Source: Methylocystis sp. (GTDB lineage: Bacteria; Pseudomonadota; Alphaproteobacteria; Rhizobiales; Beijerinckiaceae). Taken from it: a stretch of 47,986 nt of DNA. Below, piece by piece: positions 34,963-43,442 of the stretch; the first letter of the stretch is position 1, and each line of letters begins with the position of its first letter. The notes beneath the pieces are model-generated. The model saw only the letters and a list, made by a program, of their open reading frames with translations, had not been told where the DNA came from and did no database searches. A program made the position numbers and the translations under genes. The stretch covers positions 1 to 47,986 of the forward strand of contig NZ_JAKFWS010000048.1 of NCBI RefSeq assembly GCF_021731785.1, given 5' to 3'.

Positions 34963-36026
34963 ACATGGTCTCCTTCCCGCCACGTCGGCCGCGCGGCAAG
35001 GTTCATGTGCCGACCGTCACGCTCGCGCATGGCGGCGGCGGCAAGGCGATGAAGGATTTGATCGACGACGTGTTTGTCGCTGCCTTCGACAATCCGCTGC
35101 TGGCGCCGCTCGACGACCAGGCGCGCATCGATCTCCTGGACCTTGCGCAATTTGGCGACCGGCTGGCCTTCACCACCGATTCCTTCGTTGTCGATCCATT
35201 AGTGTTCCCCGGCGGCGACATCGGCAAGCTCGCGGTCTGTGGCACCGTCAACGACCTCGCCGTGGGCGGCGCGCTTCCGCTCTATCTCTCCTGCGCCGTG
35301 ATCGTCGAAGAGGGCGTCCCGATTGATCTCCTGCGGCGGATCGCCCAGTCGATGGCGGCGACGGCGCAGGAAGCCGGCGTGAAGATCGTCACCGGCGACA
35401 CCAAGGTCGTCAACAGGGGCGCCTGCGATCGCATGTTCATCACCACGACCGGCGTTGGCGTCGTCGCGGCGGGCATCGAGCTTGGCGCGCATCGCGCGAG
35501 ACCCGGCGACGCTGTGTTGGTCAACGGACTTCTCGGCGATCACGGCGCCGCAATTCTTGGCGCGCGCGGCGATATGGCGCTGCAGTCGCCGATCGAAAGC
35601 GACTGCGCGCCGCTGCAAGGTCTTATAGCGCGCCTGCTCGAGGCGGCGCCGAACACGCGCTTCATGCGCGATCCGACGCGGGGCGGGATCGCGACCGTGC
35701 TCAATGAAATCGCCGAAGCGTCTCAGATCGCCATCGAAATCGACGAGACGGCGACGCCGCTTCGGGACGAGGTGCGCGGCTTTTGCGAAATCCTCGGGCT
35801 CGATCCCCTCTACCTGGCCAACGAAGGCAAGATCGTCGCGATTGCGCCGCCCGATGAGGCCGCGGCGGCGGTCGACGCAATGCGGGCGCACCCGCTCGGA
35901 CGACAAGCGGCCATCATCGGCAATGTCATGGCCGGCGAGCCGGGTCGCGTCACCATGCGTACGATTTTTGGCGGCCGTCGCATCGTCGACATGCTGGTCG
36001 GCGAGCAATTGCCGCGCATCTGCTAA
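34959..36026 (+). CDS. hypE: hydrogenase maturation protein HypE
   Basis: HypE dehydrates its own C-terminal thiocarbamate to thiocyanate, which supplies the CN ligands. The 355-aa product has AIR synthase-related domains (LAHGGGGKAMKDLI, FTTDSFVVDPLVFPGGDIGKLAV, VTGDTKVV) and ends with the required PRIC, so the terminal Cys is in place. DPTRGGIATVLNEIA and NEGKIVAIAPP are typical. The start ATG 34959 overlaps the hypD stop. HypF, its carbamoyl donor, is in the same operon. Confidence 0.97.
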   Translation: MNMVSFPPRRPRGKVHVPTVTLAHGGGGKAMKDLIDDVFVAAFDNPLLAPLDDQARIDLLDLAQFGDRLAFTTDSFVVDPLVFPGGDIGKLAVCGTVNDLAVGGALPLYLSCAVIVEEGVPIDLLRRIAQSMAATAQEAGVKIVTGDTKVVNRGACDRMFITTTGVGVVAAGIELGAHRARPGDAVLVNGLLGDHGAAILGARGDMALQSPIESDCAPLQGLIARLLEAAPNTRFMRDPTRGGIATVLNEIAEASQIAIEIDETATPLRDEVRGFCEILGLDPLYLANEGKIVAIAPPDEAAAAVDAMRAHPLGRQAAIIGNVMAGEPGRVTMRTIFGGRRIVDMLVGEQLPRIC

Positions 36027-36036
36027 AGGAGCCGAC

Positions 36037-36375
36037 GTGCACGAACTCTCAATCGTCTGCAGCATCGTCGACTTGGCGTCGCAGGCCGCCGAGGGCGGCG
36101 TCGTCCGGCGCGTGACGATCGAGATCGGCAAATTGTCTGGCGTGGCGCCCGATGCCATCGCCTTCTGCTTTCCGGAAGTCGCCCGAGGCACGCCGGTCGA
36201 AGGCGCGGCTCTGGACATCCGCGAAGTCGATGCCGAGGCGCGCTGCGATGTCTGCGGCGCCGAGTTTCCGACGCCCGACCTGCTCTCCGAGTGCCCTTGC
36301 GGCTCCCGTCAATTCAAGCGCCTGCGCGGCGAAGAGCTGAACATCAAGAGCATCGAAATTGAGGAGGCTGCATAA
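36037..36375 (+). CDS. hypA: nickel metallochaperone HypA
   Basis: HypA delivers Ni to the large subunit with HypB. It starts at GTG 36037 behind AAAGGAG, giving (V/M)[11 protein letters not shown], in which His2 and Glu3 bind nickel. The product is 112 aa. The zinc site is CDVCG then SECPCGS; the second pair is CxC here, whereas CPxC is usual, so the zinc loop is one residue shorter. Everything else is standard. It ends on the base where hypB starts. Confidence 0.93.
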   Translation: MHELSIVCSIVDLASQAAEGGVVRRVTIEIGKLSGVAPDAIAFCFPEVARGTPVEGAALDIREVDAEARCDVCGAEFPTPDLLSECPCGSRQFKRLRGEELNIKSIEIEEAA

Positions 36376-37337
36376 TGTGCGTGAGCTGCGGCTGCCAAGG
36401 GCAAGGGACCACAATGACCAACATGCAGACCGGCGCGAACGCCGAGATCGTGCCGCCGCATGGGGCAGGCCATTCGCACGGCGCGGGAGCGGACCATGGC
36501 CTCGGTCATTTCCATGATGGACATTATCACGTCCATGATGAGCATCATCACGCGCACGGGCACGATCATACGCATGAGCATGATGACAGTCGCTCTCACG
36601 ATGACCCCCATCATGATCATCATCATGCTCAGGAACGGCTACACAATCACGTTCACGAGCATCCCCACCGCCAGGTCGACATGGAAGCGCGCATCCTCGC
36701 CAAGAACGACGCGATCGCCGCCAAATGTCGCGCCTGGCTTGCGGGTCGTGAAATCGTGGCGCTCAATCTCGTCAGCTCTCCCGGCGCCGGAAAGACGGCG
36801 CTGCTCGAGCGCGCCATAGCGGACCTCTCGGGCGAGTTGCCGCTGTTCGTCATCGAGGGCGATCAGGCGACGTCGAACGACGGCGCGCGCATTCGCGCGG
36901 CAGGCGCTCCGGTGGTCCAGGTCAACACCGGGACCGGATGCCATCTCGATGCGGAAATGATCGCGCGAGCGCTTTCCGAACTCAAGCCGAGCGTAGGTTC
37001 CCTCGTGTTCATCGAAAACGTCGGCAATCTGGTATGTCCGGCCCTGTTCGACCTTGGCGAGCACGCCAAGGCGGTGATCTTCTCGACGACCGAGGGCGAG
37101 GATAAGCCTCTCAAATATCCGCATATGTTCAGCGCCGCCAAGCTCGTCATCTTCAACAAGATTGACCTTCTGCCGCATCTCGATTTCTCGATGGAGCAGG
37201 CGCGAGAGAATATTCGCCGTGTCAATCCAGGCGCCGAGATTTTGGAAGTTTCTGCGCGTACCGGAGTCGGCATGCCGGCCTTTTACCAATGGATATTCGC
37301 GCAGCGGACTGTCGCCGAGCGGTTGATCGTCATCTGA
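36375..37337 (+). CDS. hypB: nickel-binding GTPase HypB, His-rich
   Basis: HypB is the GTPase of nickel insertion. The 320-aa protein begins with the high-affinity nickel motif [10 protein letters not shown] histidine-rich stretch with 28 His between residues 29 and 98 follows and could store nickel. The G domain has [14 protein letters not shown] (Walker A), [33 protein letters not shown] and [12 protein letters not shown]. HKRTGxGM-like [15 protein letters not shown] closes the domain. It is the last gene of the hhy-hyp operon. Identification is secure. Confidence 0.97.
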   Translation: MCVSCGCQGQGTTMTNMQTGANAEIVPPHGAGHSHGAGADHGLGHFHDGHYHVHDEHHHAHGHDHTHEHDDSRSHDDPHHDHHHAQERLHNHVHEHPHRQVDMEARILAKNDAIAAKCRAWLAGREIVALNLVSSPGAGKTALLERAIADLSGELPLFVIEGDQATSNDGARIRAAGAPVVQVNTGTGCHLDAEMIARALSELKPSVGSLVFIENVGNLVCPALFDLGEHAKAVIFSTTEGEDKPLKYPHMFSAAKLVIFNKIDLLPHLDFSMEQARENIRRVNPGAEILEVSARTGVGMPAFYQWIFAQRTVAERLIVI

Positions 37338-37806
37338 CGACGAGCGCTGGCGCTTCGCGCATCTCGTCGCCGACGCGCGCTCGACCGACATCGCCTTGTC
37401 GACGTTGGGACCGGAATCGCCAACCGTTGCGCGGGTCGCGTCGAGGATGAAAGAGAGCCGCTAGAGCCGGTCGGCGACCGGCGTAGGCGCGACCATGGCG
37501 ATCAATCAGCAACAGGCCTGGGCTGCATCTCACGTGAGCGATGCAATCGACGACGACGAAACGTCGCTCGGCTGGACAGTGCACGAGACGCAACGCGCAG
37601 CATTCTGTTCGCCTCACAAGCTCTCCAGTGATTACTTGCGAGCCGTTTTGTTTAGACCTTAGCCAATAAAGAAGCATGCTTTTTGTAATAAGAATAAATC
37701 CAAGTAAAACACGACAAAAGTACCACATAGTACGTAAAAGACTTCCGAAAACTGATTCCATCAATTGACTGTCAAAGAACAGGTGAGCTAATTCGGGAGA
37801 GAATTC
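37338..37806. other. 469-base stretch without a supported gene; AT-rich right half
   Basis: The left half (to about 37,640) has the usual GC content. It contains a 55-codon plus-strand frame (37,495-37,662) that I do not support. The right half (about 37,640-37,790) is strikingly AT-rich compared with everything around it and should contain the promoter of the TonB receptor gene, with stretches such as TTTTTGTAATAAGAATAAA. I see no convincing Fur or Irr box. No terminator for hypB is obvious. Confidence 0.5.
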
Positions 37807-39479
37807 GTGCTCTCCAATAGTAAAGGCGGAAGAATGACCCAGGATCATTCTCGATTTTCCGGCCGCGCTTTCTCGACGATCGGGAAAAAATCCCTGCTTG
37901 TATGTCGCCTCGGCGCGCCGGTCGTGATCGCGCTCGAAGTCGCATCGGCCCTGGCGCAGAACGGCTCGCAAACCTTGCCACCGGTGACCGTGGACGCGCC
38001 GCGCGAAAAGCCGCAAGCCAAAATGCGGCAACAAGCGCCGCGCCCGGTCGCGTCGAGCGTGCGTGCGAGCCGCGTTCACCCCAGCGGTCCGAGACCGCAT
38101 GTGGCGTCGACGCCGCGCGGCGGGACGTCCGCCGCCCAGCAGGTCGGTCCCGCGCTACTTTCCGGGCCGAGCGTCGCGCCGACTCCGGCGCAAGGCGAAA
38201 TCGGCAATCTTCCGCCGGCCATGCCGGCGGCGAGATCGCTCGCGGCGCGCGGCTTGGCATGCTTGGCAATCGCGACTTCATGGACACGCCGTTCAATGTA
38301 ACGAGCTACACGTCGGCGCTTATTGAGAACCAGCAGGCGCGCACTCTACAGCAGGTGCTGGAGAACGATCCGTCGGTTCGCATGAGCACGTCGGCGGGGC
38401 ATATTCGCGAGAATTTCAGAATTCGCGGATTTCCGGTGCTCGGCAGCGAGCTCGCGCTCAACGGCATGTATGGGCTGGCGCCCGACGGCCATGTCCCGAC
38501 AGAGTTTCTCGAGCGGGTCGAAGTGCTCAAGGGCCCGGGCGCGTTGCTCAACGGCATGGCGCCTTTCGGCGCGGTCGGCGGTTCGATCAATCTCGTCACC
38601 AAACATGCGGGCGATGCGCCGATCACCAGCGTCAGCACCGACTACACATCAAGTTCTCAGTTCGGCACGCATATCGACGTTGGGCGGCGCGGCGGCGACC
38701 ATAATCAGTTCGGCCTTCGCTACAACGGAGTTTACCGCAGCGGCGGGACCGCGCTCGACGAACAGTGGAAAGTGCGCGGCCTGAACGCGCTGGCGCTCGA
38801 TTTCCGCGAAGAGCGCGTGAGGCTGTCGATTGACGCCTACCACAGCCAGGAAATCTTCAAGAACGGCAGCGCATTCTTTGCGAGCTTCAGCGGCATCGGG
38901 GTGGCGGCGGCCCCTAGCGCAACCAAGAATCTATTTATAGGTTCGAACGCCCGATTCGAGAACGCGGCGATTGAGGCGCGCGGCGAGCTGGACGTCGCCG
39001 AGAATGTCACCGTTTTCGCCGGCATCGGGTTTTTGGACAGCCGCAACTTCGGCTTCACCAATGGAACCCAGGCCCCCAGCGTCAATCTGCTCGGCAACTT
39101 TACTGGGCCGCGAATCGTCAATCTGCGCGGCTACACCAATACCCTGTCGACGCAGGGCGGCATTCGCGGCCAGTTGGACACGGGCCCGCTGCGCCACCAA
39201 TTCGTGCTGAGCGCCTCGGCGCTGAAATTCAGCCAAAGTTCCGAGTTCGGCTTCAGCGGGTCTTACAGATCTAACATCTATCTGCCCGTCGTGCCGCCTC
39301 AGGCGCCGCCGCCGCCGGTCGTTCCGAACACCGCGTTTAATCCCAGTCGGCCCTATTTCGTAACCGATCCGAGAAAGACCGGAGAGACCTATCTAGCGAG
39401 CCTCGCCTTCGCCGACACCATTTTCCTTCCCTGGGGGCGCTGCGAACCATCATCGGAAACGCGCCATGAGTCAGATTAG
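37807..39479 (+). pseudogene. TonB-dependent siderophore-type receptor, frameshifted and truncated
   Basis: The 5' part (from ATG 37807 or 37834) encodes a signal peptide (LGAPVVIALEVASALAQ) and the LPPVTVDAP start of the mature protein, then ends out of frame at 38,301. The rest lies in the next frame from about 38,222: GEIARGARLGMLGNRDFMDTP, the plug domain (QQVLENDPSVRMSTSAGH, NFRIRGFPV, RVEVLKGPGALLNG, GGSINLVTK) and the first barrel strands. Loss of one base near 38,221 (a Tyr codon reduced to AT) explains the shift. The barrel stops after LASLAFADTIFLP; about half of the usual 700-800 residues are missing and the frame ends at the start of the next gene. It cannot make a working outer-membrane receptor. 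Confidence 0.85.
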
Positions 39480-39750
39480 ACGCCACTGGTTCAGCAAGAC
39501 ATCGGCCGGCGTCATTCTCGGCTTCACCCTCGCGCTCGCGTTTGCCGGGCTGTTTGCCTGGTTGGCTCCCGGAGGTTTGGCCGCTCCAAACAAATTTCAG
39601 CTCGTGATGTGGCTGATCGCGCCGATCTGGCTGACGACGCTGAGCCTTTGCTTCCTGTTTTTCAGCGGCGTGCGCGCCTGGCTCTGGCTGGGCGGCGCAA
39701 ATCTCATCGCCTACGCCGGTCTCTTCGCCTGTCGTCACATCCTTCGCTAA
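39466..39750 (+). CDS. small membrane protein of iron-uptake operon
   Basis: This 94-aa protein has three membrane helices (GVILGFTLALAFAGLFAWLAPG, FQLVMWLIAPIWLTTLSLCFLFF, AWLWLGGANLIAYAGLFA). Small proteins like this stand between a TonB-dependent siderophore receptor and a PepSY-TM protein in many proteobacterial iron-uptake operons, which is the context here. The start overlaps the broken end of the receptor gene. Function is unknown; it may help ferric-siderophore reduction with the PepSY partner. Confidence 0.75.
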   Translation: MSQIRRHWFSKTSAGVILGFTLALAFAGLFAWLAPGGLAAPNKFQLVMWLIAPIWLTTLSLCFLFFSGVRAWLWLGGANLIAYAGLFACRHILR

Positions 39751-39765
39751 TTGGGACAACGCACG

Positions 39766-41010
39766 ATGCGCAGCGACGTTGTTCGACTCTATAAGACTGT
39801 CCATACTTGGACCGGCATCACCACCGGGATGTTTCTGTTCATCGCCTTCTACGCCGGCGCCATCACGGTGTTCGCGGAGCCGCTCGCGCGCTGGGCCTCT
39901 TCTCCCGCTCCAGTCGGACTCACAGCGCTGGCGCAGTCGGACGAATTGATCGCGCGCACGCTCACCGCTCGGCCTGACGCCGCCAAGGAATTTACGCTCC
40001 ATCTGGGCGAGACGGAAGATGTGTGGGCGCGCCTCACATGGCGGAAGGGCCGCGACGACAAGGCGCCCTGGTCGGCCGATTTGTCGCCTGGTGGCGAGTT
40101 GCGGCTTGCGCAGTCATATCGCTCGAGTCTTGCCGACTTCGTCGACAACATTCACCGCACAGCGGGCATTCCGGGCGCCAATGACATCGGCGAGACCGTC
40201 ATGGGCGTCGTGAGCGCCGTCTATGCCGTCGCGCTTGTGTCAGGCTTGATCGTCATTCTGCCTTCGTTCGTCAAGGATCTGTTCGCGTTGCGGATCGGTC
40301 CTAATCTCAAGCGCATGTGGCTTGACGCGCATAATGTCGTCGGCGTCGCAAGCCTGCCGTTCCACATCGTCATCGCGCTAAACGCCGTCGTTTTTTGCCT
40401 GCATGAGCCCTTGTACGACGCGCTCGACTACGTCGTCTACGAGGGCCGCCTGAAGTCGATTATGGCCGCGAGCAACCCCTTCAACGCCATCAAGAAGGAC
40501 GAGCGGCCCGCGCCGATGCTGCCCGTCAACGCGCTCCTCGACCGCGTGAAGGCGGCGTCGCCAAGTTTCGTCCCTGTCGAGATGCGTTACCGAAGCGCTG
40601 GACAGCGCGGCGCGTCCGTTCAGATTTGGGGACACGACGCCCGTTATATGACGAGAGGCAAGGGGTTTGCGGTACTCAGTCCGGTCACCGGCGAGATTGC
40701 CAATACGGATTATCTGCCCGGCAGGGAGGGGATTTGGACGGGCGTCGTGGCGACGTTCTTCGCCTTGCATTTCGCCACCTTCGGCGGCGACGTCGTGCGC
40801 GTCTGCTATTTTCTTCTCGGCATTGCCGGCGCCTTTTTGTTCTATTCCGGCAATTTGCTTTGGATTGAATCACGACGCCGAACCGAGCGGCGAAATGGCG
40901 GGCCCGTAGATCAGAAGATGTCGACGGACCCTCCATTTAGCGAGCAAGCGTCCGAGCTACGCCGCAGAGGCCCTGCGGGCGCTACGCAGCGCCTTCCCGC
41001 ACTATCTTGA
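39766..41010 (+). CDS. PepSY-TM protein, C-terminus lost at a recombination junction
   Basis: The protein has the PepSY-associated TM layout: an N-terminal helix (LYKTVHTWTGITTGMFLFIAFYAGAITVF), a periplasmic PepSY-type domain, LVSGLIVILPSFVKDLFA, then HNVVGVASLPFHIVIALNAVVF, a second periplasmic domain and the helix VCYFLLGIAGAFLFYSGNLLW. Members are inner-membrane proteins tied to ferric-siderophore reduction. Natural sequence appears to end near ESRRRTERRNGGPVDQ (about 40,912); the last 30 residues (STDPPFSEQASELRRRG and on) are out-of-frame integrase DNA, and the usual extra C-terminal helices are absent. TTG 39751 is an alternative start. It is probably non-functional. Confidence 0.8.
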   Translation: MRSDVVRLYKTVHTWTGITTGMFLFIAFYAGAITVFAEPLARWASSPAPVGLTALAQSDELIARTLTARPDAAKEFTLHLGETEDVWARLTWRKGRDDKAPWSADLSPGGELRLAQSYRSSLADFVDNIHRTAGIPGANDIGETVMGVVSAVYAVALVSGLIVILPSFVKDLFALRIGPNLKRMWLDAHNVVGVASLPFHIVIALNAVVFCLHEPLYDALDYVVYEGRLKSIMAASNPFNAIKKDERPAPMLPVNALLDRVKAASPSFVPVEMRYRSAGQRGASVQIWGHDARYMTRGKGFAVLSPVTGEIANTDYLPGREGIWTGVVATFFALHFATFGGDVVRVCYFLLGIAGAFLFYSGNLLWIESRRRTERRNGGPVDQKMSTDPPFSEQASELRRRGPAGATQRLPALS

Positions 41011-41794
41011 TATGCCCGCCGGTGATCTGCACCGGGCAACTGTAGTGAGAACGTTCGACGCCATGACACGGAGGGGAAAGGCGGCAATGGCGGCGAGAAC
41101 GGCAGCCTATGGCAAGGCGGCCTTTGGCTGGGCAATGAAGCGCGGCGTCATTCAGTCCAATCCCTTCATCAACTTGCCGCTCGCGCCCATCACAAGGCGT
41201 GATCGCGTCCTCTCGGACGATGAACTCGCCGCCGTCTGGCGCGCAACCGAGGGAGTTGGGCCGTTTAACGGCATCGTGCGGATGCTGATACTGACCGGCC
41301 AGCGCCGCCAAGAAGTCGGTGACATGACGTGGGCCGAATTGTCCGACGACCTCTCGATCTGGACGATTCCCGCTAGCCGCGCCAAGAATGGCGCAACGCA
41401 CATCGTCCCGTTGTCCCCGCCAACGCAGGCGCTATTGCGCGATCTCCCGCGGCTTGGCGATGTTGTCTTCGCGGGCGTTCATGGGGCGTTCAACGGATGG
41501 TCAAAGGCGAAGGCGGCGCTGGACGCACGATCAGGCGTGACTGATTGGCGGTTGCACGATCTGCGCCGCACGATGGCGACGGGTTTACAACGGCTCGGCG
41601 TGCGCCTCGAAGTGACCGAGCAAGTGCTCAATCACGTCTCCGGCAGCCGCGCCGGCATCGTCGGCATATACCAGCGGCATGATTTCGCATCCGAGAAACG
41701 CGCGGCTTTAGAGGCTTGGGGAAAACACCTTAGCGGCGTTGTCGAGGGGCGAGCCGGGGTGTCCAATGTGGTGCTCATGCAGCCCCGAACGTGA
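40910..41794 (+). pseudogene. tyrosine-type phage integrase, N-terminal domain missing
   Basis: The integrase reading frame is open from 40,910, and recognisable core-binding sequence starts upstream of ATG 41012 (SKRPSYAAEALRALRSAFPHYLD). The catalytic domain is complete: Arg in LILTGQRRQEVGD, Lys in SRAKNGATHIVPL, the HxxR box LHDLRRTMATGL, His in VLNHVSG and Tyr in GIYQRHDF. The N-terminal arm-type DNA-binding domain (DUF4102) of this P4-like family is missing, because the gene starts at the junction with the PepSY gene. A protein from ATG 41012 (260 aa) could still be made but would probably not bind arm sites. Confidence 0.85.
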
Positions 41795-41935
41795 TCACCA
41801 AAAACCGAAGACGCTCAACCCATAAACGGTGAGCACCTTCGCAAAAGATGATCACCTTCGAGGCTAAAAAATTGGCCCGGGAAGGCGTTGGAGCGCCGGC
41901 CGGGCCTGATCGATCAACGTGAAGGAAGCACGTCG

Positions 41936-42766
41936 ATGACCATTGAGACTCATAATGCGCAGCCGATCGCGCCGCAAGCCAAGAGGCCAAATCACGTCCC
42001 CGCATGGCTAAGTTTGCGGGCTGCCTTGAGACTTGTTCTCGATTTCGTAAGGAAGGACCAACGGTGCATTGAGCGCGCAAAGGTTCTTCAAGACCCATCC
42101 AAAACTTATCTGTTGACAGTCAAGGAGATGGTCCTTCGGGATAGAGGCGACGACATCGGCGACATCGATTTATTTGATCGGGCGATTAAGAAAATCGCGC
42201 GAGAGAGCCTCGAACGGCTGCTCAAGCAGGGGCGGATTCGCGGTGATGGCTTCCGCGAGGACATTCACCAAAGAGCGGAGATCACGGAGATTGAGTGGGC
42301 AACTCGCCGAATTGAATTCGGCATTAGCGCCTTGCTGCCCCCGCGGGGCTATCGCGATCACCCCGCCGATCGAGGCGATCTATTGCGCGCCTCGCTGCAC
42401 CCGCGCGATGACAATCAATGGGAAAAGTCCTTCCCGCCGATCACGGGTGTGATGGTGAACGCTGATGACATTTGCGCCGCGTTGGAGCACCCAGCTAAGG
42501 CAGATGCGGTTCCTGCGGACAAGCTCGCCGGAAAAACACAGCCGTCAAATAAGGAATTGCGCGAATTTCTGATCGAACTCGGTCCGTACAGTGAGCAGCG
42601 CGCGCGTGAAGAGGTTGAAAAGCGATTCGAGACGAGCGTCCCACGGGACCGGATTCGTGAAATCCGTAAGAAGGCGGGCATCAAAGGGCGGAAAGGGCGC
42701 CCTCCACGCCCTCCAAAAATTTCGCCGACACCCGCTGATGGCGGAGTTTCGCCCGAAAACCTTTAA
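41936..42766 (+). CDS. phage-element hypothetical protein
   Basis: The 276-aa frame starts at ATG 41936 with GAAGGA upstream. I do not recognise the family. The middle is helical and charged (FDRAIKKIARESLERLLKQGRIRGDGF). The C-terminal quarter has an HTH-like segment (NKELREFLIELGPYSEQRAREEVEKRF) followed by a basic region (IRKKAGIKGRKGRPPRPPK) suited to DNA binding. It lies between the integrase and the AlpA-like regulator. Its AT content is higher than that of the core genes. Confidence 0.7.
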   Translation: MTIETHNAQPIAPQAKRPNHVPAWLSLRAALRLVLDFVRKDQRCIERAKVLQDPSKTYLLTVKEMVLRDRGDDIGDIDLFDRAIKKIARESLERLLKQGRIRGDGFREDIHQRAEITEIEWATRRIEFGISALLPPRGYRDHPADRGDLLRASLHPRDDNQWEKSFPPITGVMVNADDICAALEHPAKADAVPADKLAGKTQPSNKELREFLIELGPYSEQRAREEVEKRFETSVPRDRIREIRKKAGIKGRKGRPPRPPKISPTPADGGVSPENL

Positions 42767-42882
42767 TTACAGAGGCTAAGAAATCTCGCCAAAAAATCAA
42801 ATGGCAGAATTTGCAGTATTAGGCGGCGGGTTTTTTCGGTGTCACCCTTTGGCGCATATCGCGACTCAACAAGGGGAAGGCA

Positions 42883-43218
42883 ATGCAGCTCTGGTCGAAA
42901 AAGGAGTTGGCCAAGCGGGCGGACATATCCACCAGAACGCTTGATCGTGAGATCGCCCGAGGCAAAGGACCGGCGGTCGTTCATATCTCCGAGAGGCGGA
43001 TCGCCTTTATCGACGAGGATGGGGAACGTTGGATTCGCTCTCGCCGCCGTGCGGCGCCGGGTCAGGAGCTGCCCTCTACCACAACCGCCATCGCGCCCCC
43101 GGGCCAGGAGGTGCACCCTATCAGGGCCTGCGCCTCTAATCCGCCGCTCGTCGCCACAGGAGAAGAGCCGCGTCGCACCCCCCGCGTTCGCCGCGCCAGA
43201 GCGAAGGCTCCGCGATGA
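42883..43218 (+). CDS. AlpA-like helix-turn-helix protein
   Basis: The N-terminal 55 residues form a MerR/AlpA-type winged helix: MQLWSKKELAKRADISTRTL, then DREIARGKGPAVVHISERRIAF with the wing. The rest is Pro/Ala/Arg-rich and probably disordered. AlpA-like proteins regulate or aid integrase and excision in P4-like elements, matching the nearby integrase. The ATG is preceded by AAGGGGAAGG. Its stop overlaps the next gene by 4 bases. Confidence 0.75.
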   Translation: MQLWSKKELAKRADISTRTLDREIARGKGPAVVHISERRIAFIDEDGERWIRSRRRAAPGQELPSTTTAIAPPGQEVHPIRACASNPPLVATGEEPRRTPRVRRARAKAPR

Positions 43219-43442
43219 GTTCCCCCGGCGCGGCGAAGCCTACCCACGATCGACGTCTGCTCGCGTTCGATTTTCTTTGTGAAGTCGGCGACTCCTTTAT
43301 CACGCTGGGCGCGGCGATCTGCGCGGCGGCGGCGGCGGAGAACATTGTCGTCCTCGAACTGGCGTTGCGGCAGGTGCGCTCGACGCTGCTTGAGGGGATC
43401 GCGGAGTTCAAAACCATTGCGTCGGAAGGGACTGGCCAATGA
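43215..43442 (+). CDS. small phage-element protein
   Basis: This 75-aa protein is mostly one or two helices (LLAFDFLCEVGDSFITLGAAI, IVVLELALRQVRSTLLEGIAEF). I do not recognise it. It overlaps the AlpA-like gene and the AAA ATPase gene by 4 bases each, so it is part of a coupled phage-type operon. Confidence 0.65.
   Translation: MSSPGAAKPTHDRRLLAFDFLCEVGDSFITLGAAICAAAAAENIVVLELALRQVRSTLLEGIAEFKTIASEGTGQ

Noticed and set aside
36639-37391. Long minus-strand frames opposite hypB and other hyp genes
   Set aside because: They are antisense to well-identified genes and show only Arg/Asp-rich shadow sequence.
37495-37662. 55-codon plus-strand frame between hypB and the receptor gene
   Set aside because: No ribosome site, no recognisable sequence, and it runs into the AT-rich promoter-like stretch. 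It is probably chance.
37640-37800. Fur or Irr box upstream of the receptor gene
   Set aside because: Only vague AT-rich resemblance; no palindrome close to the known consensus.
37330-38100. Long minus-strand frame of 256 codons
   Set aside because: It overlaps the signal-peptide end of the receptor gene, is Arg-rich and has no recognisable domain. It has the look of an antisense shadow in GC-rich DNA.
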